A stretch of DNA of 64,000 nucleotides, taken from contig NZ_JBILJW010000011.1 of assembly GCF_044377035.1 (NCBI RefSeq), positions 1 through 64,000 on the forward strand, read 5' to 3'. The notes beneath the pieces were generated by a model. The model ran no database searches. It saw only the letters and a program-made list of their open reading frames with translations, and was not told where the DNA came from. Source of the DNA: Silanimonas sp044377035. Lineage in GTDB: Bacteria > Pseudomonadota > Gammaproteobacteria > Xanthomonadales > Xanthomonadaceae. Each line of letters opens with the position of its first letter. Positions within the stretch are counted from its first letter, which is position 1. Shown piece by piece: positions 24,113 to 32,526 of this stretch. The translations under genes were made by a program, and so were the position numbers.

Positions 24113-24979
24113 TCAGGGCAACGAGCAGCCGAGATCCATTGAGCGATGGATGAAGCGGTAGCAAGGCTGCAACATGCCAGTGATGAATCGCTGCATCACC
24201 AGCAGCGAGGATGAAGCGACCGGCCCGTTCTCCATGCCATGGCCGTGGAGCTCGCGCTGTTGCACGGCGAACACGGCTGGTCCGAGCGTCTTCTGGAGCT
24301 CGCCATCCGGCCACGCCCGGAGCGATGGCGCCGTAAGGCGAGGCGCGCCGTAGCGCTCCAGCTCAAGCACGGCCGTGGCTCGCAGGCAGGCGAGCGTCGC
24401 ATGGTCATGCACCTCATTGGCGACAAGCCCGTGGTAGCCGCCTGTCACCGACGCATGGAGCCTAAGGCACAGCTGGGTGAGCTCGCCGATCATGGCGTCG
24501 ATGGCGTCACTGCGCAGGATCGACCGATGCATCGCAGTTCCGACGATGTGGAACACCTCATCACGGTACGTGCGCCCCGACGAATCCTGCGCCTGTGCAT
24601 CCGGATGGTTCACCAACTCGTGGAGGGCACCGAGCCCGGTCTTGAGCCCGTTGCGCTCTGATGTCGCCGCGACCAGCAACAGCGTGGGTGCCGCGGCGAT
24701 GGCACGCTCCGGGTACCCGAGGGAGTGGCGGCACCACGCGCCCGATGCGGGCGGGATTTCCGCCAGGACCAAGGCCTGGCAAGCGGCGGGGGCCTTGTCG
24801 AACGCTTCGCGCCATTCGGCGTTACGCGCCTCGATCCATGCGCTGTACTCCTCATTGGCCAACGACATCGACGGCGTCAGGGGCACGGCCGCCGATGACC
24901 ATGCCGATGAGGGGAGCGCGGCAGAGGACGCCAGCAGAACGAAGAGGGTGGTGCGACGGAACGGGGAGGCGAGCGTCAC
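24113..24979 (-). CDS. secreted protein of unknown function
   Basis: A 288-residue protein with a signal peptide (FRRTTLFVLLASSAALPSSA). No recognised domain is present. Six of its cysteines are spaced through the mature part (CQALV, WCRHSL, QLCLRL, ACLRAT, QPCYRF, GCSLP), and several His-containing helices occur (GALHELVNHPDAQ, DEVFHIVGTAMHRS). The GTG at 24979 is favoured by AAGGA 6 bases upstream; the longer frame from 25039 crosses a 10-G homopolymer. GC is about 57% over 24121-24180, below its neighbours, which suggests acquisition. It is isolated between hairpins. Confidence 0.7.
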   Translation of the reverse strand: MTLASPFRRTTLFVLLASSAALPSSAWSSAAVPLTPSMSLANEEYSAWIEARNAEWREAFDKAPAACQALVLAEIPPASGAWCRHSLGYPERAIAAAPTLLLVAATSERNGLKTGLGALHELVNHPDAQAQDSSGRTYRDEVFHIVGTAMHRSILRSDAIDAMIGELTQLCLRLHASVTGGYHGLVANEVHDHATLACLRATAVLELERYGAPRLTAPSLRAWPDGELQKTLGPAVFAVQQRELHGHGMENGPVASSSLLVMQRFITGMLQPCYRFIHRSMDLGCSLP

Positions 24980-25055
24980 AGGACGTCCTTGCCGGTGCGG
25001 GGGGGGGGCGGAAAGCGTAACGCACCGCCTCGCTGCCACCTACCCACCAAAGACG

Positions 25056-25075
25056 AAGGGGCCTCGCGGCCCCTT
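25056..25075 (-). terminator. hairpin downstream of the RND gene
   Basis: An 8-bp GC-rich stem AAGGGGCC/GGCCCCTT with a 4-base loop is followed on the minus strand by CGTCTTT. It is the second of two hairpins past the RND stop and ends the 25131-32309 unit. Confidence 0.65.
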
Positions 25076-25089
25076 TGTCATTGCCCCGA

Positions 25090-25105
25090 CCCGCCTTGCG
25101 GCGGG
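25090..25105 (-). terminator. hairpin 26 bases after the RND stop
   Basis: A 6-bp stem CCCGCC/GGCGGG with a TTGC-type loop. On the minus strand no T-run follows, so it probably acts together with the hairpin at 25056-25075. Confidence 0.4.
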
Positions 25106-25130
25106 CTTGGCTATAGCCTGACCGCGCGGC

Positions 25131-27695
25131 TTACGCCGGCGGCTTCCAGGTGTCCTTCTCGGTCGGACGCAGCAGGAAGCGGCACAGCGCCGGCAGGAAG
25201 ACGATGGCGGCCACCATGTTCACCACGAACAGGAAGGTGAGCATCAGGCCCATGTCGGCCTGGAACTTCAGGTCCGAGAGGATCCACGTGGCCACGCCCA
25301 CCGCCAGCGTCAGCGCGGTGTAGAAGATGGCGATGCCGGTGGTCTTCAGCGCGATGAAGTAGCTCTCCGACAGCGTCTTGCCCGAGAGCATGGCCTCGCG
25401 CATGCGGGCGAAGATGTAGATCGCGTAGTCCACGCCGATGCCGACGCCCAAAGCCACCACGGTGAGCGTGTTGACCTTCATGCCGATGTCGAGCTCCACC
25501 ATCAGCGAGTGGCCGAGTTCGGTCACGAGGATCAGCGGCAGCACGATGCAGGCGGCGGCGAGCGGGTTCTTGAAGCTCAGCAGGCACATCACGAAGACCG
25601 CGGCGTACAGCAGCCACAGCATGATGTGCTCCTGCTCGCGCACCTCGTCGTTGATCGCCGCCATCACGCCGACGTTGCCGGTGCCGATGCGCGGGTTGAC
25701 GACGTTGAGCGCCGGCGCCGACGGGTCGCTCATCGCGGCCATGTGCGCCTCGGCGAGCTTCTCGCGGATGCCGGTGCGGTCGAGGTCCGGGATCGCGGCG
25801 TCCTCGGCAAGGCCGAGCACGGTGCGGATGCCGGCCACGTTCTCGGCTTCGGCGTCGCGGAAGTCCTTGATGGCCTTCACCACGCGGTCGATCGTCGTGG
25901 CCTTGTGGTCGGTGAGGAACACCGTCACCGGCATCACCGAGCAGTCGGCGTTGAGCAGGCCGGTGTCGGTCTCGAAGCTCTGCGTCGCGGTGCGCAGGTT
26001 GTCCGGCACGCGCGGCAGCTCGCGCCAGCGCACGTTGCCTTCGTTCCAGCCGGCGTTGGCGATCTTCGCGGCCATCGGCAGGCTGATCACCTGCTGCACG
26101 CCCTCGACGTTGGCGAGGTGCCACGACAGGCGGTCGATGACCTCCATCACGCGGTAGTTGGTGCAGGCGTCCGGGCTGGTCTCGACGATCACGTTGATGG
26201 TGTCGATGCCGAGCGCGAAGCGCTGGGTGATCTGCGCGGCATCCTGGTTGAAGCGCGACTCCGGACGCAGCTCGGCCACGCCGGACTCGGCGTCGCCGAT
26301 CATCACGTTGTCGCCGTGCGCTTCAGCGAAGAACCAGATCGCCACGCCGGCCACGACGACAATCGCGGCGGGCCCGGGCTTCGAAAGCCGCGAAAGCACC
26401 GCCCAGACCTTGTCGAACTGGGTGAGCTGGCGCAGGCGGAACTCGCGCTTCTTCTCCATGTTGCGGAGCGTGGTGTAGCTCAGCAGCACGGGCAGGAGCA
26501 CGAGATTGGTGAGCACGGTCAGGCCCACGCCGACGGTCGCCGTGATGGCGAGCTCGCGCACCATCTGGATCTCGATCAGCATGATGGTGGCGAAGCCGAT
26601 GCAGCCGGCCGCGAGGGCGACGGTGCCCGGGATCAGCAGCATGCGGAAGCTGGCCTTCGCGGCCTCGAGCGGCGAGATGCCGTGGCGCTGGCGCAGCTCT
26701 TCGGGGCTGCCGTCCTCCATGCCGCCGAAGAAGATCTCACCGCGGAAGCGGTTGATCATCTGCTCGCCGTGGCTGACCGCGATCGCGAAGATCAGGAACG
26801 GCGTGAGCATGTTCATCGGGTCGATGCCGTAGCCCAGCAGGCGCAGCGCGCCGAGCATCCAGATCACCGCCACGAACGAGGCGAACACCGTCAGCGTCGC
26901 GAGCTTCGCCGAGGTCGAGTAGATGAACAGCAGCAGCCAGGTGAAGGCGATGGTGATCGCGAAGAAGATCACCACCGAGGCGGCGCCGTCGGCGATGTCG
27001 TCCACCATCTTGGCGAAGCCGATGATGTGCACCGAGTACTGGTCGTTCTCGTACTTGGCGCGGATGCCCTCCAGCTGGTCGCCGATGACCTGGTAGTCGA
27101 GCTTGCCGCCCGGCGCCTGGTCTTCGGGGATCAGCTCGGCCCACACCATCGTCGCCGACCAATCGCGGGCGACGAGGCGGCCGAGGATGTTGGCCTTCAC
27201 GATGTTGCCGCGGATGCGGTCGAAGTCCTCCGGCGCGGCGGTGTAGCCCTCGACGTTCGGCGAGAAGGTGTCGGGGATGACGTTGCCGCCCGCGAAGCCG
27301 TCCTCGACCACTTCGACGAATCGGGTGTTCGGCGTGAACAGCGAGCGCACGCGCGCGTCGTCCGTCGCCTCCATGGCCATCACGTCCTTGGTCACGTTCT
27401 CCAAGGTCGCCATGTACTGCTGGTCGAAAATGTCGCCGTCCTTCGCGACCACCGCCACCAGCACGCGGTTGGCGCCGCCGAACTCCGCCATGTACTCGAC
27501 GAAGGTCGACATGTACGGGTGTTCGCGCGGGATCTGCTTCATGAAGCCCGCATCGACGCGCAACTGGCTGGCGAAGAACGCCATCGCCACCGTCACGATG
27601 GCGAAGAACACCATGACGATCCCGCGGTTGTTGAAGATCACGCGCTCCAGCGCGCGGTGGAAGGCGCTGTCGCCCGAGGAATTACCGAGCGCCAT
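25131..27695 (-). CDS. RND/MMPL-superfamily transporter of the DUF1302-DUF1329 module
   Basis: An 854-residue inner-membrane pump with the duplicated RND layout: TM1 (GIVMVFFAIVTVAMAFFA, ~24-41), a large periplasmic loop to ~220, five helices, a short cytosolic link, TM7 near 435, a second periplasmic loop and five more helices. The second repeat has GVGIGVDYAIYIFARMREA, typical of the MMPL/HAE3 branch that moves lipids and hopanoids rather than the drug-efflux AcrB branch. No membrane-fusion protein gene is adjacent. Its start overlaps the YCF48 stop by 14 bases. It is last gene of the unit. Substrate unknown. Confidence 0.88.
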   Translation of the reverse strand: MALGNSSGDSAFHRALERVIFNNRGIVMVFFAIVTVAMAFFASQLRVDAGFMKQIPREHPYMSTFVEYMAEFGGANRVLVAVVAKDGDIFDQQYMATLENVTKDVMAMEATDDARVRSLFTPNTRFVEVVEDGFAGGNVIPDTFSPNVEGYTAAPEDFDRIRGNIVKANILGRLVARDWSATMVWAELIPEDQAPGGKLDYQVIGDQLEGIRAKYENDQYSVHIIGFAKMVDDIADGAASVVIFFAITIAFTWLLLFIYSTSAKLATLTVFASFVAVIWMLGALRLLGYGIDPMNMLTPFLIFAIAVSHGEQMINRFRGEIFFGGMEDGSPEELRQRHGISPLEAAKASFRMLLIPGTVALAAGCIGFATIMLIEIQMVRELAITATVGVGLTVLTNLVLLPVLLSYTTLRNMEKKREFRLRQLTQFDKVWAVLSRLSKPGPAAIVVVAGVAIWFFAEAHGDNVMIGDAESGVAELRPESRFNQDAAQITQRFALGIDTINVIVETSPDACTNYRVMEVIDRLSWHLANVEGVQQVISLPMAAKIANAGWNEGNVRWRELPRVPDNLRTATQSFETDTGLLNADCSVMPVTVFLTDHKATTIDRVVKAIKDFRDAEAENVAGIRTVLGLAEDAAIPDLDRTGIREKLAEAHMAAMSDPSAPALNVVNPRIGTGNVGVMAAINDEVREQEHIMLWLLYAAVFVMCLLSFKNPLAAACIVLPLILVTELGHSLMVELDIGMKVNTLTVVALGVGIGVDYAIYIFARMREAMLSGKTLSESYFIALKTTGIAIFYTALTLAVGVATWILSDLKFQADMGLMLTFLFVVNMVAAIVFLPALCRFLLRPTEKDTWKPPA

Positions 27696-28809
27696 GGCGG
27701 TCCGCTCCCTTGTCGCCGATCAGGATGAGCCCGCCCGCGGCATCGGGGATGGCGCCCGAAAGGACCGGCGTTTCGCCGTCCGCGTTCTGGAAGGTGGTGC
27801 GTTCGAACGGCGAGGCGCCGTCCGCGCGCTGCAGGATGGTGCCTTCGTTGCCGGCCAGCACCGCGCCGCCACCGGGCAGCGCCGTGCCGCCCATCAGGGC
27901 GACCTCGGTGCCGGTGTCGAGGCGACTCCAGCTGTCGCCGCCGTCGGTGGATTCGTAGACGTTGCCGCGCAGGCCGAAGGCCAGCACGTGGCCGGCATCC
28001 CAGGCGACGATGCCGAACATGGAGCCCTCGTAGGGGAATCCGAGACGCTGCCAGGTGTCTCCGTTGTCGCGCGAGCGGAACATCGCACCACGTTCGCCGG
28101 CGAGGTAGAGGGTGCCGGCGGCGTCGCGGCCGATGGCGTTGAGGTGCGGGTCCACTTCGTCCTCGAGGACGAGGTCGTCGGCGAGCAGCACGCCGCTGTC
28201 GTCCATGCCCATGTCCATGCCTTCGTCGGCCGGCGCGGTGTCATCCGCCGGTGCGGCATCGGCGGCCGGGGCCCTGCCCTTCAACGAGAGCGCGACCCAA
28301 GACTGGCCGCCATCGGTGGTGCGCAGCAGGGTGCTGAAGGCGCCGACCGCGAAACCGTTGCTGGCGTCGACGAACAGCAGGTCGAGGATCGGCGCGCCCT
28401 GCGAAGGTTCGATGCTTTCCGGGTTCCAGATGTCGATCCGCTGCCGCGCCCAGGTGTCGCCGTTGTCGCTCGAGCGCAGGATCACGCCGGAGTGGCCGGC
28501 CACCCACAGCTCGCCGTCGGCGCTGGCCACGCTGGTGAGGGCCACGCGCGTCGGCGTGGCGAGCTGGCTCCACTGCCCGGCGTCGTCGCCGCGCAGCACG
28601 ATGCCGTGCTCACCGACGGCGAACAGGCCGGCGCTGGTCCGCGCCAGATCGAGCAGCAGGGCCTTCGGCGCCAAGGGCAGGAGTTCGGAAGGCTGCACCG
28701 AGGGATCGGTGGCCGGCGGCTCTTGGGCCGTCGCTACGCTCGCCCAGAGCAGGGCAGCGCCCAAGGCGAGGACGAGCGGCGTCCGGGATCTCGCGAGATT
28801 CGAAGACAT
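27682..28809 (-). CDS. YCF48/BNR-repeat beta-propeller, exported
   Basis: A 375-residue protein with a signal peptide (LVLALGAALLWASVATA). It has about six to seven propeller blades of the form G-x-V-L-R-S-x-D-x-G-x-T-W (VILRSSDNGDTWARQ, TLLRTTDGGQSWVAL, AMFRSRDNGDTWQRL, VYESTDGGDSWSRL), as in plant HCF136/YCF48. A mid-protein insertion rich in Asp, Ala and Met (ADEGMDMGMDDSG) separates two blades. It is a periplasmic scaffold or assembly factor by inference. A strong terminator-like hairpin lies between it and DUF1329, and it overlaps the RND start. Confidence 0.85.
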   Translation of the reverse strand: MSSNLARSRTPLVLALGAALLWASVATAQEPPATDPSVQPSELLPLAPKALLLDLARTSAGLFAVGEHGIVLRGDDAGQWSQLATPTRVALTSVASADGELWVAGHSGVILRSSDNGDTWARQRIDIWNPESIEPSQGAPILDLLFVDASNGFAVGAFSTLLRTTDGGQSWVALSLKGRAPAADAAPADDTAPADEGMDMGMDDSGVLLADDLVLEDEVDPHLNAIGRDAAGTLYLAGERGAMFRSRDNGDTWQRLGFPYEGSMFGIVAWDAGHVLAFGLRGNVYESTDGGDSWSRLDTGTEVALMGGTALPGGGAVLAGNEGTILQRADGASPFERTTFQNADGETPVLSGAIPDAAGGLILIGDKGADRHGAR

Positions 28810-28826
28810 GGAACCCTCAAGAAAAA

Positions 28827-28852
28827 CGGGCGGCGCCGTGAAGCGCCGCCCG
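28827..28852 (-). terminator. intrinsic terminator inside the DUF1302-RND unit
   Basis: A perfect 10-bp GC stem CGGGCGGCGC/GCGCCGCCCG with a 6-base loop is followed on the minus strand by TTTTTCTT. It lies between DUF1329 and the YCF48 gene, 17 bases before the YCF48 start codon. It should cut most transcripts after the first two genes. Confidence 0.8.
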
Positions 28853-28862
28853 CGGAGAATGA

Positions 28863-28888
28863 CGCGCCACGATGGAGGTCGTGGCGCG
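28863..28888 (-). repeat. second hairpin in the DUF1329-YCF48 gap
   Basis: A perfect 10-bp inverted repeat CGCGCCACGA/TCGTGGCGCG with a 6-base loop lies 5 bases after the DUF1329 stop. It has no T-tract. It probably protects the 3' end of the upstream mRNA after termination at 28827-28852. Confidence 0.65.
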
Positions 28889-28893
28889 ACGGA

Positions 28894-30261
28894 TCAGCGG
28901 ACGCCCGCGGCGCGCAGGTTCTGCGGCGAGAAATCCGCCGGCGTGGCCTGGTAGCCGAAGTCGAACGGCCGGTCCTCTTCGTTGTCCAGCAGGCCCGCCA
29001 GGTAGCGACCCGACTTCAGGTCGTAGTGGGCTTCGATGGTCGACCAGAACGTCGGCACTTCGTAGTAGTTGATCGACGGGGCCTCCGACACGCGCCAGAT
29101 CGCACCCTGGCCGTCGTAGTGGTCGATCGCGAGGATCTGGTAGCTGTCCTCGTCGAGGTAGAAGGTGCGGCGGCTGTTGATGTGACGCGCACCGGCCTTC
29201 AGCTTGGCCTCGACCACCCACACGCGATGCAGCTCGTAGCGCATGAAGTCGGGGTTCAAGTGGCCCGGGCGGACCAGGTCGGCGACCTTCGTGTTGTTGC
29301 TGTGCGCCTTGTAGGAGTTGTACGGGACGTACATTTCCTTCTTGCCGACCAGCGTCCAGTCGAAGCGGTCCATCGCGCCGTTGAACATGTCGGTCATGTC
29401 GTTCGTCGACAGGCCGTCGGAGGCGGTGGCCGGGTTGTCGTAGGCGACGTTCGGAGCGCGGCGCACGCGGCGCTGGCCGGGGTTGTAGATCCACGCCTGA
29501 CGCGGTGCCACCGAGTTGTTCAGGGTTTCATGGACCAGCAGCACCTGGCCGGCGAGACGCGCCGGGCCGAGCACGTCCTGCAGGAAGTACAGCAGGATGT
29601 TGTTGATGTTCTCCGAGGTGTTGTTGGGCTTGTAGTACAGGCCCAGCAGGCGTTCCTGCAGGCGGATCATCGTGTACTGGCCGCCCGGCGTCGGCGCGAC
29701 GCGGTTCGCCCAGCGACGGCCCGAGACGCCCTTGTACTTGAGCTTGTGGTTCCAGATCAGCTCGTAGGCGTTCTGCGGCACCGGGAACGGGAAGCCCTCG
29801 GCGCAGTTCTGGATGCCTTCGCCATTGGCGACCAAGCGGCAACGGGTCGCGTTGGTCTTGGTGAAGTCATAGGTGCGCTGCGGGAACGCGGCCGAACGGC
29901 GCGTCGGGTAGACGTCCATGCGGAAGGTCGGGTAGCGCGTGAACATGGCCTTCTGGCCGGCCGTCAGGTTGTTGCCGTACTGGCCGACGTTGGCGCGGGT
30001 GATCTGGAACTTCGGACGGTCCGCCGCGAACGGATCCGGGTGGAACATGCCGTTGCGGTAACCCGCCGGCGGACGGGTGACGCCGCCTTCCCAGGCCGGG
30101 ATGGTGCCGGCGGCATTGCCGGCCTTCTCGGCGCCGACCGGGGTCAGCGTCTGGCCGAGCTGGGCGGCCTTCGCCGCATCCACCGCGGCGTTGGCGACGC
30201 TGGCCGACAGGGCCAGCGCGCCGAGGGTGGCTGCGAGTGCAGCCTTGGTGGTCAATTTCAT
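28894..30261 (-). CDS. DUF1329 exported protein
   Basis: A 455-residue periplasmic protein with a signal peptide (AALAATLGALALSASVANAA). Family features are LGQTLTPVGAEKAGNAAGTIPAWEG (abridged here) directly after it, GYNG-like HPDPFAADRPKFQIT and the C-terminal SRRTFYLDEDSYQILAIDHY. DUF1329 proteins are related to the LolA-like hydrophobic-ligand fold as I recall, which would suit lipid shuttling. I begin at the ATG at 30261, 20 bases after the DUF1302 stop. Second gene of the unit, highly expressed if the terminator after it works. Confidence 0.9.
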   Translation of the reverse strand: MKLTTKAALAATLGALALSASVANAAVDAAKAAQLGQTLTPVGAEKAGNAAGTIPAWEGGVTRPPAGYRNGMFHPDPFAADRPKFQITRANVGQYGNNLTAGQKAMFTRYPTFRMDVYPTRRSAAFPQRTYDFTKTNATRCRLVANGEGIQNCAEGFPFPVPQNAYELIWNHKLKYKGVSGRRWANRVAPTPGGQYTMIRLQERLLGLYYKPNNTSENINNILLYFLQDVLGPARLAGQVLLVHETLNNSVAPRQAWIYNPGQRRVRRAPNVAYDNPATASDGLSTNDMTDMFNGAMDRFDWTLVGKKEMYVPYNSYKAHSNNTKVADLVRPGHLNPDFMRYELHRVWVVEAKLKAGARHINSRRTFYLDEDSYQILAIDHYDGQGAIWRVSEAPSINYYEVPTFWSTIEAHYDLKSGRYLAGLLDNEEDRPFDFGYQATPADFSPQNLRAAGVR

Positions 30262-30281
30262 GCTGTTCCCTCCCAGGAGCA

Positions 30282-32309
30282 TCAGAACGAGTAACGGACG
30301 CTGGCGGACGCGAAGTCGCGGTCGGCGATCTGGTTGTAGATACCGCCGCCCGAGAACGACGTGTAGGACAGGTCGAAAATCCACGAGTTCAGGTAATTGA
30401 ACTCGGCACCCAGCGTGAGGGACTTGCGGCCTTCGAGGAAGTTGCCACCCGGACCCGGCGAGATGCCATCGACGTCATGGTTGTACGCGAGACGCGGCGA
30501 GAAGGTGAACGCGGTGCCGAGGAAGCTGTTGTAGTCGGCGCGCGCCGCGAGGCGGTAGCCCCACGAGAACTTCGTCGGGAAGCCGCCGGTGAGCGTCTGC
30601 GGATTGCGGGCGCAACCGGCGAGCGCCGGGTTGAACACCGCCGGCAGGCCGCCGGAGAGGGCCGCCGCGACGTTGGCGACGCTGCAGCCACCACCCGTGT
30701 CGGTGCCTTCGCCCTCGTAGCGGACATTGCTGTCGAGGTCGACGTCGGTCCAGCCCACTTCGGCCACCGTCGAGATCTGGTCGGCGCCCAGCACCTGGCC
30801 GAAGACCTTGGTGAAGGTCATCTGCACCTGGGTCTGCGCGTGCTCGCGCCAGCCGCGGATTTCCTGGCCGAGCGCGGCCGTGCCGAGCTGGCTGCGGAAC
30901 TCATAGGCCGGCGGGGCGCCCTGCGCGCGGATGAAGGTGTTGAGCGGCGTGAGCGCAGCGAACAGCAGCTCGACGTCGTCCATCTGGATCGGCGCGTTCG
31001 GGCGGTAGCTGACTTCACCCTGGAAGGCGATGCCGGCCGGCAGGTTGGTGTTCCAGCTCATGCCGTACAGCTGGACGTCTTCCGGGTACTCCACGAAGAA
31101 ACGGCCGGTGTTGGCCGACGTACCCGTGACCGCGCGGCCCGAGAGCAGCGGCAGGCGGCTGTGGTAGTTCATGAAGTAGAAACCGAACTCGGTTTCGTTG
31201 AGGTTCTCGGCGTACCAGCGCACCGCGCCGCCGTACTGGCCGTCGTCGCGGGCGTTGCGGTTCGGCAGGCGGGCCACGGCGCCGCCGCAGCCGATGCCGG
31301 CGATGGTGGCGTTGGACACGCCCGGCGGCAGGCCGGTGAAGTTGAGGTCGGTGTTGAGCGGGCCGGTCGGGCCGCCGAAGCAGGTCGCGAAGAAGCGCTC
31401 CGGGTTGTTGACCGGCTGCGGCACGGTGCCGAAGCCCAGCATCACGTAGGTGCCGCCCGGGGTCGCGAAGTCGTTCGCGCTGAAGTAGGTGCCGGCGGCG
31501 TCGACTTCGATCTCTTCGAACTCGAAGAGGTAGAAGCCTTCGATCGCGACGTTCTGCGTCAGGTTGAACGAGCCGTAGATCGCATCGACCGGCAGGAAGG
31601 CTTCCTTCAGCTCGGCACCGGCGACGCGGAGCGCCGAAAGGTCGACCGGGTTGACGGAGTTGATGCCGTTCTGGATGAAGGTGCTCTCACCCCAGCTGAT
31701 CACCTGGCGGCCGAGGCGCCACGTGCCGCTCTGCTCGCCGATGTTGAAGTCGCGGAAGATGAAGGCGTCGAGCAGGCGGAAGCGCTCGCCGATGCGGTCC
31801 TTGGCTTCGGACGTGAGGTCAGCGCGGTCGGCGTTTTCGAAGTCGTAGAAGTACGTGGCGCGGGTGAAGGCACCCCAGTTGCGCCAGCCGAGCTTCATCT
31901 CGGAGGTGATCTTGAAGGTGTTGGCGATCGCGTCGCCCTTGTCGTACTTCAGGTTGCCGTCGTCACGGTTGACCGAGAAGCGACCCCGCGCGGCGATCTG
32001 CGCGGCCGAACCCGGGAAGCCGCCGGAACAGGCCGGGAACGGGTTGGCCGGCGACGGGGCCGGCAGCGGAATGATGGCCTGGTTCTGCGCGCAGATCAGC
32101 GGATTGAACTGCGCCTTGCCGATCAGGTTCGGGTCCTGGTCTTCGGTGCGCCACGAGTAGCCGTAGGACACGGTGGTATCGATCGTGCCGGTGAATTCAC
32201 CGCTGCCGAACTCGAAGGCCTGGGCCGTCGGGGCCATCAGCGCCAAGCCGACGGCGGCGGCCAGCGGAGCGAGCGCGATGCCGCCGCGCAGGTGGGTTTT
32301 GGACTTCAT
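30282..32309 (-). CDS. DUF1302 outer-membrane beta-barrel protein
   Basis: A 675-residue protein with a signal peptide (IALAPLAAAVGLALMAPTAQA). The N-terminus FEFGSGEFTGTIDTTVSYG is typical, long alternating beta segments follow, and it ends in an aromatic residue (SVRYSF), as BAM-assembled barrels do. DUF1302 members are predicted porin-like outer-membrane proteins. It is first gene of the four-gene unit, with a promoter at 32446-32473. With DUF1329, YCF48 and the RND pump it could complete a route across the envelope (inference). Confidence 0.9.
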   Translation of the reverse strand: MKSKTHLRGGIALAPLAAAVGLALMAPTAQAFEFGSGEFTGTIDTTVSYGYSWRTEDQDPNLIGKAQFNPLICAQNQAIIPLPAPSPANPFPACSGGFPGSAAQIAARGRFSVNRDDGNLKYDKGDAIANTFKITSEMKLGWRNWGAFTRATYFYDFENADRADLTSEAKDRIGERFRLLDAFIFRDFNIGEQSGTWRLGRQVISWGESTFIQNGINSVNPVDLSALRVAGAELKEAFLPVDAIYGSFNLTQNVAIEGFYLFEFEEIEVDAAGTYFSANDFATPGGTYVMLGFGTVPQPVNNPERFFATCFGGPTGPLNTDLNFTGLPPGVSNATIAGIGCGGAVARLPNRNARDDGQYGGAVRWYAENLNETEFGFYFMNYHSRLPLLSGRAVTGTSANTGRFFVEYPEDVQLYGMSWNTNLPAGIAFQGEVSYRPNAPIQMDDVELLFAALTPLNTFIRAQGAPPAYEFRSQLGTAALGQEIRGWREHAQTQVQMTFTKVFGQVLGADQISTVAEVGWTDVDLDSNVRYEGEGTDTGGGCSVANVAAALSGGLPAVFNPALAGCARNPQTLTGGFPTKFSWGYRLAARADYNSFLGTAFTFSPRLAYNHDVDGISPGPGGNFLEGRKSLTLGAEFNYLNSWIFDLSYTSFSGGGIYNQIADRDFASASVRYSF

Positions 32310-32445
32310 CAGGACTTCCTCGGGACAGGATCAGATAACAGGACAACCCCCGGGGCCTCCGGGGAGAGGGCTCGATCCCTCGAACCGGGGCGCGCGATGG
32401 GCTCGCGGCGCCCTAGATCAAAAGCTCGAAAGTGACGACGACCCC

Positions 32446-32473
32446 ATATTAAGAGTCCGTTAGGAAAAGGCAA
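32446..32473 (-). promoter_or_regulatory. probable promoter of the DUF1302-DUF1329-YCF48-RND unit
   Basis: On the minus strand TTGCCT (32468-32473) and TAATAT (32446-32451) are separated by 16 bases, in a locally AT-rich patch of a GC-rich genome. The leader to the DUF1302 ATG would be about 130 nt and contains GC-rich inverted repeats near 32346-32382. Confidence 0.5.
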
Positions 32474-32526
32474 TGCTCCGGCGTATGGCGGACGCGCTGC
32501 GTCGCAACATGCCGCCGCCCCCGGCC

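Noticed and set aside
25509..27728. 739-codon open frame on the plus strand
   Set aside because: It is a shadow of the RND transporter, rich in His and Arg with no recognisable fold.
27268..30294. 1008-codon open frame on the plus strand
   Set aside because: It is antisense to the RND, YCF48 and DUF1329 genes, which have signal peptides, repeats and family motifs. The plus-strand product is a low-complexity Arg/Val/His string.
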